64,000 nt of DNA from an uncultured Clostridium sp. (lineage in GTDB: Bacteria; Bacillota_I; Bacilli_A; RF39; UBA660), in contig CAMNJQ010000065.1 of the NCBI GenBank assembly GCA_946541575.1, positions 1 through 64,000 on the forward strand, given 5' to 3'. Below, in pieces: positions 10,310 through 20,644 of the stretch (position 1 is its first letter; each line of letters begins with the position of its first letter). The notes under the pieces were generated by a model. The model was not told the origin of the DNA. It ran no database searches and saw nothing but the letters and a program-made list of their open reading frames with translations. Both the position numbers and the translations under genes were made by a program.

Positions 10310-11923
10310 TTAGTTATATCCTCTTACAGCTTTAAATGCTTTCAATAAATCAGAGCGACCATCAAATACTTTGCCATTACTTAACTTAGCTAATGAATTT
10401 AATTGATCTTCTGAAGCTTGTGCAAATGTAATGGAATAAATTGGTATTTCTCGATTAGAATTTGAATAGGCTTCTTTTACCTCAGAATATGTTCCAACAT
10501 TTCCCTCTCCATCAGTCATTACAACAATTGAAACATTATATTCATCAGACTCATCTTTCAACATATTAATAGCTTTCTTAACTGATGGGTAAAGTGAAGT
10601 ACCTCCCATAGGCTCCTCATTAAAAATCTTATATAAGGCATCAGCAGTGTTATCACCTGAAAATGTATTAAATACTTCTAAATCATTATTAAATAATATC
10701 ATATCTATTTTATCATATTTAGAAAATTGAATTAAATTTAAAGTTGCTTTCTCACCAAAAATAAATTTCATAGAATCTCTTAATGAATCTATTCCCTCGC
10801 CATACATACTACCAGAGTAATCTAAGCAAAAAACAACATGTAATGGTTTTCTAAATTCAGACTGATATAAATTCAATGCTGCTAATATTACTTCTTTACT
10901 TGGATATTTAACAGAAGAAATATATTTAGAAGTATCAATTCCCCAATCAGGATTAAATAGTTTTTTATCTGCACTATTGGTTACACCGCCATACCATGTA
11001 CGCCTTCCTAATGATGCGAGTACATTTTGTCCTTCATCACTTAAAATATAAGATTGGAAATCTAAAAAAGTCTTTTTCTTAGCTTCTATTCCATTATTGA
11101 CAAAAACTAAAGGAGAATCAGATATTGAAACACCATCAACAGGATATATTAAATACAAAGGCTCTTTTCCCATTTGAACCAATTTTTTATTTATATTAAT
11201 TATAGATGACTCATATGTTACAGCAGCATCATAATCTCCTGAAACAAACGATTCTTCTAAAAAGTCTTCATCTCCTGATGTTCTCTTAAGACCAGAAAAG
11301 AAAGATTTCATTTTTGATTTAAGACTATTATTATCCAAATGTTCCAATTTTAAAACTTCTGGATTACCTGCTAAAGTAGCTAAAATATTAAGATAAGCAG
11401 AAGCACCACTATTTGTCATAATAGGATTAGCCATACTAAAATTAAGACTTCCTTTTTCTATTAAGGATAACAAATCTTCCATAGTAACTTTTTTATCCAT
11501 AAGCCCTAAGCTTCTAGCAGTTGATTCTTTAACCCCAAACACTATTGGAGTAATACTAGTAGACTTCAAATTACTTGTTTTTACAACTGAAGAATCTAAC
11601 ATATCAAGCCATATTGAATTAGATGACCAAATCGCATCATATTTTACTCCACTATTAAGAATTTCTACAATTTCTAAATTATCAGCATAGTCTATTTTTA
11701 CTTCTATATCATTCTTATTAGCATACTCTTTAATAGTATTTTCCATTTCTTTATTATCTGGAGTAGTTATAATACTAAAAACATTTTCATCATACACATT
11801 AGACAATTGTTCTGTTTTTGACATATCATTAGCTGAATAAAAAATAGTAAACATAAAATATAATACAAACAAAACAATAATTACTGAAACAATAGAGCTA
11901 CTACTATCTTTTCCCTTTCCCAT
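10310..11923 (-). CDS. TM-anchored solute-binding domain fused to von Willebrand factor A domain
   Basis: N-terminal TM; PBP-like region; C-terminal vWA MIDAS DYSGSMYGEG and MTDGEG. Confidence 0.82.
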   Translation of the reverse strand: MGKGKDSSSSIVSVIIVLFVLYFMFTIFYSANDMSKTEQLSNVYDENVFSIITTPDNKEMENTIKEYANKNDIEVKIDYADNLEIVEILNSGVKYDAIWSSNSIWLDMLDSSVVKTSNLKSTSITPIVFGVKESTARSLGLMDKKVTMEDLLSLIEKGSLNFSMANPIMTNSGASAYLNILATLAGNPEVLKLEHLDNNSLKSKMKSFFSGLKRTSGDEDFLEESFVSGDYDAAVTYESSIININKKLVQMGKEPLYLIYPVDGVSISDSPLVFVNNGIEAKKKTFLDFQSYILSDEGQNVLASLGRRTWYGGVTNSADKKLFNPDWGIDTSKYISSVKYPSKEVILAALNLYQSEFRKPLHVVFCLDYSGSMYGEGIDSLRDSMKFIFGEKATLNLIQFSKYDKIDMILFNNDLEVFNTFSGDNTADALYKIFNEEPMGGTSLYPSVKKAINMLKDESDEYNVSIVVMTDGEGNVGTYSEVKEAYSNSNREIPIYSITFAQASEDQLNSLAKLSNGKVFDGRSDLLKAFKAVRGYN

Positions 11924-12006
11924 AAAAACAATCACACTCCTTTATTTATTCACACTATTATTATAAAATTTATTAAAAAGAAACACAATAAAAAAGAAAA
12001 ATATTA

Positions 12007-12630
12007 CTATAATACTTTTCTACGTTTCCTTTTATATGAATTATCAAAACTAATAGAAGAAAAATCTGAATTTAAAACAATAGAAAGTTCTTCTTCTACA
12101 ATTTTAGAATCATATAATTTTATTTCATTATATAATTCATGAATCATATTATCGTCACTATTTTTAATGGCATTATCAAATTTACCTTTCCAAAATCCAC
12201 GACTAAAGTTAATATCTGGTAAAAGTAAATAGTAAAATCCTAAATCATTCATTTCTCCAAGAGTATATCCTAACTGATATAATTCTTTTTTTGGATCATC
12301 AGAAGAAAAATTATATGTACTTAAAGGATCTCTTTCTATAATATTTCCAAAATCATCACTAGTCCAGCTATATTTTTCATAATAATTTCTAAGTCTATTT
12401 AATCTATCATTTGGCACATTGTCGAAATCTATAATATAATCAATTCCAATAACTTTAAGCAAATCATTTGCTTCATCAGCCCATAAACTATTGTTAATAT
12501 CATTTATTTCACTATGAAATGATTTTTCTATATTATATAATTCTTTTCTAATATCAATAAGATCATAATTTTCTCTTATTTCTTCTAAAGTATCTTTTTC
12601 ATACATATCTCTTCTTTTTTTATTTCCCAA
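12007..12630 (-). CDS. Hypothetical protein, 207 aa
   Basis: Intact ORF upstream of and codirectional with the vWA/TelA cluster. Confidence 0.5.
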   Translation of the reverse strand: MGNKKRRDMYEKDTLEEIRENYDLIDIRKELYNIEKSFHSEINDINNSLWADEANDLLKVIGIDYIIDFDNVPNDRLNRLRNYYEKYSWTSDDFGNIIERDPLSTYNFSSDDPKKELYQLGYTLGEMNDLGFYYLLLPDINFSRGFWKGKFDNAIKNSDDNMIHELYNEIKLYDSKIVEEELSIVLNSDFSSISFDNSYKRKRRKVL

Positions 12631-12649
12631 AATACACCTCCAAAAGGCA

Positions 12650-13414
12650 TTAAAGATTTTTACAATAATCTAATCTAAGTTTATCTGCAACAGTTACAAT
12701 AAATTCAGAATTAGTAGGTTTTGCCTTATCTATATCAACACTGTGACCAAATATTTCTTCCATTAGATCCCAGTTGCCTCTATTCCAACTAACCTCAATT
12801 GCATGACGAATTGCTCTTTCTACTCTTGAAACAGTAGTAGCAAATGTTCTTGCAATATCAGGATATAATTCTTTTGTAATTCCTCCAATAAAACTTGGAT
12901 TATCATATATAAGCATTATACCTTCTCTTATATACTGATATCCTTTTATATGAGAAGGAACTCCCAATTCATGTAAAATCTTAGTAACAGAAATTTGTAA
13001 ATTGTTATGATATATATCTATAGTACGTACATTACTATTATTTTTAAAACAGCTTACTATTTTTCTTTCTAAGTCAGATAATTCAAATGGTTTTAACATA
13101 AAATAGTCTATACCAAATTCTGACACTCTTCTAATCATTTCATCAGAATTACATGAAGTTGTTACAATTACTTTTTTATCAATTAAACTTTTCTTCATCT
13201 CTTCTAAAATATCTAACCCATCTTTTTTAGGTATTATTAAGTCTAAAACTACTACATCGTAATCACTTTGACACTCCTTAATCAATTTTAGCCCTTCTAC
13301 ACCATCATAAGCTTCTAAACATATATTGATATTTGCGTGATCACTAAAATACTTCTTTACCATGTTGATTAATTCTACATCATCATCAATCATAAGCACT
13401 TTAATGTTATTCAT
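12650..13414 (-). CDS. spo0A: Stage 0 sporulation master regulator Spo0A
   Basis: Receiver domain ([20 protein letters not shown]) and C-terminal [22 protein letters not shown]; start set to MNNIKVLM after RBS. Confidence 0.95.
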   Translation of the reverse strand: MNNIKVLMIDDDVELINMVKKYFSDHANINICLEAYDGVEGLKLIKECQSDYDVVVLDLIIPKKDGLDILEEMKKSLIDKKVIVTTSCNSDEMIRRVSEFGIDYFMLKPFELSDLERKIVSCFKNNSNVRTIDIYHNNLQISVTKILHELGVPSHIKGYQYIREGIMLIYDNPSFIGGITKELYPDIARTFATTVSRVERAIRHAIEVSWNRGNWDLMEEIFGHSVDIDKAKPTNSEFIVTVADKLRLDYCKNL

Positions 13415-13515
13415 ATTTATCCTTTCTTCAACTGCACGCAATATAATTATAGTAAAAGAAAAAAATAAAGTACATAGCATATTTTATCTACTTATGTAAA
13501 AAAATGTCGATAAAA

Positions 13516-13543
13516 GTAAAAATGTGAGTTATCTACTCACATT
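13516..13543 (-). terminator. Terminator after tpiA
   Basis: aatgtgagt-tatct-actcacatt hairpin overlapping the tpiA stop, T-rich downstream on minus. Confidence 0.75.
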
Positions 13544-14249
13544 TACTCATAATATATAAAAATTCCTCAGGTTTTGTACTTGCTCCACCAATTAAATAAC
13601 CATCAACTATATCAAGTTGATTTAATGTATCCACATTTTTTTGATTAACGCTTCCACCATATAATACACTTACTCTTTTTCCATACTTATCCTGTATTAA
13701 ATCTTTAATATAGTATGTTACATCCTCTATATCTTCATTTGTTGGAACTTTTCCAGTACCAATTGACCAAACTGGCTCATAAGCTACAATTACTTTTTCC
13801 ATATCGTCTGGATTTAATTCATCAAAAACTTCCATAATTTGTTTTCCAACAACATCTTTTGTAACATTATTTTCTTTATCTTCTAAATGTTCACCAACAC
13901 AAAAAATAGGAATTATATCATTCTTAAATAAATTATTAATCTTATTAACAAACATATGACCATTTTCATGTTGATCACTTCTTCTTTCAGAATGTCCAAC
14001 AATTGAATATGAAACACCTAAAGAATTTAACTGCTCAGCACTAACTTCACCTGTTGAAGCACCATTTCCCTTTTCAGAAACATCTTGACTACCAACTAAA
14101 TATTTTGACTTATCTAGATATAAATCAATATAAATAGAACTAGGGCAAACTACAACATTATTGCAATTTCCTTTTTTTGTTTTTTCAATAAAATCTAAAA
14201 CTTCACTCCTATTTAGATATGTTTTTTGATTTCCTACGACTAATTTCAT
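13533..14249 (-). CDS. tpiA: Triosephosphate isomerase
   Basis: VGNQKTYL, IVGHSERR, VAYEPVWSIGTGK, LYGGSVN motifs. Confidence 0.97.
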   Translation of the reverse strand: MKLVVGNQKTYLNRSEVLDFIEKTKKGNCNNVVVCPSSIYIDLYLDKSKYLVGSQDVSEKGNGASTGEVSAEQLNSLGVSYSIVGHSERRSDQHENGHMFVNKINNLFKNDIIPIFCVGEHLEDKENNVTKDVVGKQIMEVFDELNPDDMEKVIVAYEPVWSIGTGKVPTNEDIEDVTYYIKDLIQDKYGKRVSVLYGGSVNQKNVDTLNQLDIVDGYLIGGASTKPEEFLYIMSKCE

Positions 14250-15495
14250 TTTTATCTTTACTCACTTTCTTACTATTTTTTATTTTTCCAACCAATTTAC
14301 CGATAACACCATAATTATCATATTTTTTATGTTCGATAGCATGTTTATAAACATCTAGTGCTCTTTCGCCATAATATTTTGAACTATGAACTTCCGCATT
14401 TAATCTTGCTTGTTTTTGTAATAATTTCAATTTATTCTTATCATTAAATAACTCTAATACAATATCAACATACTCTTCTTTATTTTTAAATATTCTTCCA
14501 TTCAAACCATCAACTACTGTATTTCTAAAACTTTCGTCATCAATGCATATTGGTGCTATTGAAGCTGCCATTGCTTCAATAACAGTTAATCCTTGTGTTT
14601 CACTAGTTGATGCTGTTGCAAAAACATCAGCAGCACGATAATACTTTGGTATATCTTCCCATGGAACTTTTCCAACAAAAATCACATTTTCTTCAATTCC
14701 AAGATTTTTTGCCATATTTTTATAATTGTCCATATCAGGACCATCACCAATTATTATTAAATTGATCTTTTTATTACTTTCATTAATTAATTTTTGTCCT
14801 TCTAACAAAAGATCAATATTCTTCTCTTGAGCAATTCTACCAACAAATAGAATATTAAAATCTTTTTTAGAAATTCCAATTTTTTTTCTAACTTCTTCAA
14901 CATCCTTTTCATCTATGTTTTCAGCATAAAATCTATCAATTTCAATTCCAGTTGGAATAATATAAATATTTTTGTCAACATTATACTTTTCTTTAAATAA
15001 ATCATAAATCTTCTTTGTAGGTACAATTAACTCATTAGCAGTTTTGTCACAATAAAATTGAGTCAAATATTCAACTATTTTTTTACTAGGTTTATCAAAA
15101 TAACCCTTAGTAATATAGTAAATATAATCTTCATATAAAGTATGATATGTATGAACAAGAGGAATATTATATTGTCTTGCTACAAATCTTGCAAAAGTTC
15201 CAACACTAAATTCTGTATGTGAATGAATTACATCTAACTTCCACTTTCTAATAATATTCATCGCTCTAATAGGATAAACACTTGTAACACGATAGTCATA
15301 AATTCCAATTGGTAGTCCTGGAATTCTTATAACTGTATTATCTTCATCAAATTTATAATGAAATGTCTCATTATTTAATGTTACTACAAATACTTGATGT
15401 CCCTTCTTTTCTAATGCTTTTTTTAACATATAAACACTAGTAGAAACCCCATTAATAAATGGAGGATATGTATCTGTAAATAAACCTATTCTCAT
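14209..15495 (-). CDS. GT4-type glycosyltransferase, diacylglycerol-glucosyltransferase-like
   Basis: MRIGLFTDTYPPFINGVSTSV, HSHTEFSVGTFAR, STSETQGLTVIEAMA; overlaps the tpiA start by 41 nt. Confidence 0.85.
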   Translation of the reverse strand: MRIGLFTDTYPPFINGVSTSVYMLKKALEKKGHQVFVVTLNNETFHYKFDEDNTVIRIPGLPIGIYDYRVTSVYPIRAMNIIRKWKLDVIHSHTEFSVGTFARFVARQYNIPLVHTYHTLYEDYIYYITKGYFDKPSKKIVEYLTQFYCDKTANELIVPTKKIYDLFKEKYNVDKNIYIIPTGIEIDRFYAENIDEKDVEEVRKKIGISKKDFNILFVGRIAQEKNIDLLLEGQKLINESNKKINLIIIGDGPDMDNYKNMAKNLGIEENVIFVGKVPWEDIPKYYRAADVFATASTSETQGLTVIEAMAASIAPICIDDESFRNTVVDGLNGRIFKNKEEYVDIVLELFNDKNKLKLLQKQARLNAEVHSSKYYGERALDVYKHAIEHKKYDNYGVIGKLVGKIKNSKKVSKDKNEISRRKSKNISK

Positions 15496-16496
15496 TTTTT
15501 TGCATCTCCTTTAAAAAACCCCAGTGATATTCCTCCAATAAGAACGCCAAAATAATAAGTAATACTACGCCAAATAATTAACGAAGCATTCAAAGGAGCA
15601 GATGGTAATGAATTTTCAAAGAAAAGTAAATATGAGCCTTCAATACCAACACTTCCACCAGGAATTGGAACAAAATTACCTACTAATAATATAAATGCTG
15701 ATGAAACAAATACTTGCATCAATCCTATATTATAACCTAAACTTTTAAAGACAAAATAAGGAATTAAATAAAAAATAACTAATGCAACAAAATTTAATAA
15801 AATACAGCTTAAAAATAATTTCATATTTTTCTTAAGCATTGTACCACTTTCATTATATTCTTCTAATTTTTCATTTAACAATAATGTCGTTTTCTCAACA
15901 TCTTTTATAATTTTAAATTTAACACCTAATTTAAGAGCAATCTTAACAACAAAATTACTAAACTTTTTAGAAAAACTTACAAATATTAAAAATAGTCCAA
16001 TTATTATATTTATAACAAATCCCAAAATAATCATATTTCCTAAGATTGGAGTTAATGAACATAAATTATATCTAAAGTTTAATCCTAAAGCAATAAATCC
16101 GATTAGAATTAAAGCTATTTGATACATTATAAATTCTTGAACGATAATATTAGTGGCATTAGCTACTTTAATTCCACTTTTAGTAAGCATATATACTTGC
16201 ATTGGTTCTCCACCAGTTGCAAAAGGAGTAATACCATTAAAGAATTGAGTAATCAAAGTTTGATGTAGTATTACTCTGAATTTAATTTTTTTCTTATATC
16301 TTTTAACAACTAAATACAATGATAATGCTCTAAAAAACCAATACAGTACAATTAATAAAAAACTAAATAAAATTAACCATTTATTTGCAAGTAACATATT
16401 ATCAACTATAGATTGAAAATTATCTTTTAAGATAAAATACATTACTACAACAGCAATTAGTAATAATATAATAGTATTTCTTTTAGCATTCTTCAT
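15492..16496 (-). CDS. YbhN/UPF0104-type integral membrane protein (lysylphosphatidylglycerol synthase TM-region-like)
   Basis: Multi-TM protein with TPFATGGEPMQVYML and PIPGGSVGIEGSYL motifs. Confidence 0.85.
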   Translation of the reverse strand: MKNAKRNTIILLLIAVVVMYFILKDNFQSIVDNMLLANKWLILFSFLLIVLYWFFRALSLYLVVKRYKKKIKFRVILHQTLITQFFNGITPFATGGEPMQVYMLTKSGIKVANATNIIVQEFIMYQIALILIGFIALGLNFRYNLCSLTPILGNMIILGFVINIIIGLFLIFVSFSKKFSNFVVKIALKLGVKFKIIKDVEKTTLLLNEKLEEYNESGTMLKKNMKLFLSCILLNFVALVIFYLIPYFVFKSLGYNIGLMQVFVSSAFILLVGNFVPIPGGSVGIEGSYLLFFENSLPSAPLNASLIIWRSITYYFGVLIGGISLGFFKGDAKK

Positions 16497-17674
16497 TATT
16501 CAGAAATAGAAACTACACCAGGTAATTCTTTTCCTTCCATAAACTCAAGTGTAACTCCTCCACCTGTTGAAGCATGGCTTACTTTATCTTTATATCCTAA
16601 ATTACTTGCAGCAGCAACAATATCTCCACCACCTAAAATAGTAGTAGCATTAATATTAACTAATTTATTTAAAACTCTTTCTGTTCCCTTAGCATAATTA
16701 GAGAATTCATATACACCTAAAGGTCCATTCCAAAATACAATCTTAGCTGTATCTAAAATACTTGAAAATAATTCAACAGTCTTTGAACCGATATCTAATC
16801 CCATTTCATCTGAAGAAATGTTTTCTACTAATACTTCTTTAAATGGCACATCATTAGAATATTCTTTAGCAACAACAGTATCTACAGGTAAAACTATTTT
16901 ATCTGGATTTTCACTCATTATTCTCTTACAAAAATCAATGCTTTCTTCATCCAAAATAGATTTTCCAATATCAATTCCTTTTGCTTTTTCAAAAGTAAAT
17001 GCCATTCCTCCACCAATTAGAATTTTATCAGCTTTTTTTACTAAATTTTCAATTACTCCAATCTTATCAGATACTTTACTTCCACCCAAAACAACTACAA
17101 ATGGATGCTCTGGATTTACTAATACAGAAAGAGCATTAACCTCTTTTTCAACTAAGAATCCTAATCCACTAGGTAAATGACTTGCTATTCCTACATTTGA
17201 AGCATGTGCTCTATGAGCAGTTCCAAATGCATCATTAATAAATAAATCACCTAAAGAAGCCCAATATGCACCTAGTTCAGGATCATTTCCACTTTCTTTT
17301 TTACCTGGAACATCTTCATATCTTGTATTTTCCATTAACATAACATCACCAGATTCTAGTGAATTAACCATAGATTCAAGTTCTTTTCCACGTGTTACTG
17401 GGCAGAATTTAACTTCTTTATTTAATAATTCACTTAATCTAACAGCAACAAGCTTTAAACTATTCTTCTCTTTATCAGCTTCTTCTTTAATTCTTCCTAA
17501 ATGAGACATTAAAATTAGTTTTGCACCATTGTCTAATGCATACTTAATAGTAGTAAGACTTTGAACTATCCTATTATCATCTATAATTTTCCCATCTTTA
17601 ATTGGAACATTAAAGTCACATCTAATAATAACTTTTTTATTATTTAAATCATAATCTCTTATTGTTTTTTTCAT
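16496..17674 (-). CDS. pgk: Phosphoglycerate kinase
   Basis: RCDFNVPI, LMSHLGRIKEE, VVLGGSKVSDKI, GGGDIVAA. Confidence 0.97.
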   Translation of the reverse strand: MKKTIRDYDLNNKKVIIRCDFNVPIKDGKIIDDNRIVQSLTTIKYALDNGAKLILMSHLGRIKEEADKEKNSLKLVAVRLSELLNKEVKFCPVTRGKELESMVNSLESGDVMLMENTRYEDVPGKKESGNDPELGAYWASLGDLFINDAFGTAHRAHASNVGIASHLPSGLGFLVEKEVNALSVLVNPEHPFVVVLGGSKVSDKIGVIENLVKKADKILIGGGMAFTFEKAKGIDIGKSILDEESIDFCKRIMSENPDKIVLPVDTVVAKEYSNDVPFKEVLVENISSDEMGLDIGSKTVELFSSILDTAKIVFWNGPLGVYEFSNYAKGTERVLNKLVNINATTILGGGDIVAAASNLGYKDKVSHASTGGGVTLEFMEGKELPGVVSISE

Positions 17675-17765
17675 ATTTATCTCCTATTCAAAGAATATTA
17701 TATCAAATTTATTAAATATTGAAAAGTCCTTATAAAAAAAGTAAAATGTGAGTTTATTCTAGAAT

Positions 17766-17795
17766 AAAAAAAAGTTAGCGACTTTAGTCACTAAC
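17766..17795 (-). terminator. Intrinsic terminator after gap
   Basis: gttagcgact-tt-agtcactaac with A8 on plus (T tract on minus). Confidence 0.8.
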
Positions 17796-17812
17796 AATTA
17801 TTTTAATTAAAA

Positions 17813-18814
17813 TTATTTCATTAAGTATTTTGCTGTTCTAACCATTTGAGATGAATAACTCATTTCATTATCATACCATGCAACTACTTTAACTAATTGC
17901 TTTCCATCAACATCTAATACATTTGTTGATAAACCATCAACAACTGCACCATAATGACAACCAATTACATCACTTGAAACAATTGGATCCATTGTAAATT
18001 TAATTGTTTCACTTTGATGATTTTCAAAAGCTTTGTTAACTTCTTCAGCAGTTACATTCTTCTTTAACTCTAATGTTAAATCAACAACAGAACCTGTAGG
18101 CACTGGAACACGCATTGCAGCACCATCTAATTTTCCTTTTAATGCAGGAAGTACAAGTCCTATTGCACTTGCAGCACCAGTTGAAGCAGGAACAATATTT
18201 GCAGCACATGCTCTTCCACGTCTAGCTTTAATTCCTTTTTTATGTGCGATATCAAGTGTTGCTTGATCATTAGTATAAGCATGAACTGTTGTCATATATC
18301 CTTTAACAATTCCATATTCATTTTCAAGTACGTTAAGTACTGGAGCTAAGCAGTTTGTTGTACAACTTGCTGCAGAAATAATCTTTTCACTACCATCTAA
18401 TGTTTCATGATTAACATTATAAACAATAGTCTTTAAATCACCTTTCGCAGGAGCTGAAATAATTACTTTCTTTGCACCAGCAACTATATGAGCATTTGCT
18501 TTTTCATCACTAGTAAATGCACCAGTACATTCAAATACTACATCTACTCCTAAACTTCCCCATGGAAGTAAAGATGGATCTTTTTCTGCATAAACAGGTA
18601 TCTCTTTTCCAGATACTACTAATTTATCACCAGAAAAACTAATATCATCTAATTTGTAATTTCCATGATTTGTATCATATTTTAACAAATATGCTAACTG
18701 TTCTGCATCAGTTAAATCATTAATTGCTACAATTTCAAAATCAGGATCATTATCCATCAAACGAAATACTAACCTTCCAATCCTTCCAAATCCATTAATT
18801 GCTACTTTTACCAT
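17813..18814 (-). CDS. gap: Glyceraldehyde-3-phosphate dehydrogenase
   Basis: VAINGFGRIGRLVFR, ISAASCTTNCLAPV, WYDNEMSYSSQMV. Confidence 0.97.
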   Translation of the reverse strand: MVKVAINGFGRIGRLVFRLMDNDPDFEIVAINDLTDAEQLAYLLKYDTNHGNYKLDDISFSGDKLVVSGKEIPVYAEKDPSLLPWGSLGVDVVFECTGAFTSDEKANAHIVAGAKKVIISAPAKGDLKTIVYNVNHETLDGSEKIISAASCTTNCLAPVLNVLENEYGIVKGYMTTVHAYTNDQATLDIAHKKGIKARRGRACAANIVPASTGAASAIGLVLPALKGKLDGAAMRVPVPTGSVVDLTLELKKNVTAEEVNKAFENHQSETIKFTMDPIVSSDVIGCHYGAVVDGLSTNVLDVDGKQLVKVVAWYDNEMSYSSQMVRTAKYLMK

Positions 18815-18832
18815 ATTTTATCATCCTTCCTT

Positions 18833-20485
18833 TTATTTAAAACAACTTCCACCAATAAATTCTCTTAATAAAGAGTCATCAGGTATTGCCTCTGAAGTTA
18901 TTGGTAAAAATGTTTTTAACATATTAATTAATCTTACAGCATCTTTATACTGAGGACTAGTATTAGGCACAGAGTATAATAAAGGCTCAACATATGTCTT
19001 TAAAACACCTATTTCATATATTAATGCTGTATTGAAAACTACATCAGCAGAATCTTGATTAGGGAAAATATGTTTTTCCTCACCCAATCTAACTTTTTTC
19101 CATCCTTTTAATGTATCTTCTACTTTGTATCCTCTTGTTCTATTATCTCTAACAATTCTTCTTAATAATCTATTATCTGTTGTAGATATTCTATTATGAT
19201 TATCAATTGATAAAACTGTCAATGGAGATAAATATATTTTAAATTTATTCTTTCTATCAATAGAAGTCAATATCTTATCATTTAAAGCATGAATTCCTTC
19301 AATAATTAAAACTTCATTACTTCCTAAATAAGTTTCTTCAGTTCCAGGCTCAGATTTTCCAGTTATAAAATTATACTTAGGAAGTCTTACGCCTTTTCCA
19401 TTCAATAAATTTTTAACATCTACATCAAATGCTTTGATATTAATAGCTTCCAAACATTCAAAGTCATACTCACCATTTTCATCCTTTGGAGTATTTTCTC
19501 TATCTACGAAATAATTGTCCATTTCTATTTCTCTTGGCAATAATCCAAAACTTCTTAAATACATAGATAGCTTTTTACAACTTGTAGTTTTTCCTGAAGA
19601 AGATGGCCCAGCAATCAAGATAACTTTAACATCTTTCTTTCTACTAACAATTTCACGAGAAATACTTAATAGTCTATTGCTTTGCAACATTTCTTCAATT
19701 CTAATTATATCATCTGCTCTTCCATTTGAAACTACTTTATTTAAATCAGGAACATAACCTATCTTCATGAGATCTGCCCACTTTTGATATTCATTAAATA
19801 CATCAAATAGCATAGGATGATGCTCATAAGGCTTTATACCATCAATATAAATAGTTGGGAATAACAATACAAAACCTCTATTATTTAACCATTTTAAATC
19901 AAAATCCTTAAGTACACCAGTACCTATAGGCATTAAGCTAAAGAAATAATCATATAACCCACCTAGCTTATATAAAGTAACATTTGAACTAGTATCATAA
20001 TGAAGTAAGTTTACTTTTGAAACATCCTTATGAAATTTAAAATATTCTATAGCTTCATCTCTTGCCACATTACATTTAGTAATGGACATATCTTTATCTA
20101 CTAATTCAAGCATTTTATCTTTAACCATTTTAAGTTTCTTCTCAGTTATATCAAAATTAGAAGTAATATAAATACCTTTATCAATAGAATATTTAACTGA
20201 AACTTTAGCACTATAGCCAAACAGATTTGAAATAGAATAAGATAGTAAAAATATTAAGCCATTAACATATACTCTATTTCCCATTGAATCTTTTAAATCT
20301 ACAAATTTAATATCTTCTTTTGCATTTACATAATCATTTAATTCTTTATATTTATTCCCAATTTTAGCTAATAATATTGGATATTTAAACTTATCACGAT
20401 ACTCATCAGCCAAATCTTTATAAGTAATGCCGAATGTAATATTTCTTTTTTCTCCCATCACTGAAATTTCTATATTATTTATCAT
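18833..20485 (-). CDS. TGS/ThrRS-SAD-like plus uridine kinase-like nucleoside kinase
   Basis: N-terminal TGS-like region and C-terminal kinase VILIAGPSSSGKTTSCKKL. Confidence 0.88.
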   Translation of the reverse strand: MINNIEISVMGEKRNITFGITYKDLADEYRDKFKYPILLAKIGNKYKELNDYVNAKEDIKFVDLKDSMGNRVYVNGLIFLLSYSISNLFGYSAKVSVKYSIDKGIYITSNFDITEKKLKMVKDKMLELVDKDMSITKCNVARDEAIEYFKFHKDVSKVNLLHYDTSSNVTLYKLGGLYDYFFSLMPIGTGVLKDFDLKWLNNRGFVLLFPTIYIDGIKPYEHHPMLFDVFNEYQKWADLMKIGYVPDLNKVVSNGRADDIIRIEEMLQSNRLLSISREIVSRKKDVKVILIAGPSSSGKTTSCKKLSMYLRSFGLLPREIEMDNYFVDRENTPKDENGEYDFECLEAINIKAFDVDVKNLLNGKGVRLPKYNFITGKSEPGTEETYLGSNEVLIIEGIHALNDKILTSIDRKNKFKIYLSPLTVLSIDNHNRISTTDNRLLRRIVRDNRTRGYKVEDTLKGWKKVRLGEEKHIFPNQDSADVVFNTALIYEIGVLKTYVEPLLYSVPNTSPQYKDAVRLINMLKTFLPITSEAIPDDSLLREFIGGSCFK

Positions 20486-20644
20486 TTAATCCCTCTATTC
20501 TACAAAATAATTTTATCAAAAATTAAAATAAAATACAAATTATTATATTATAAATAATTACTTATATACTTAATATTATAAAAAAAAATGAAAAGAATGT
20601 ATATAAAAAAATAATTATAATAATTATAATAATAGGTGATAACA

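Noticed and set aside
16818-18266. Plus-strand ORFs opposite pgk and gap
   Set aside because: Antisense shadows with no RBS or recognisable product.
20580-20635. AT-rich quasi-repeat (ataattataataattataataat) before clpP
   Set aside because: Best explained as low-complexity AT-rich promoter DNA; no regular repeat unit.
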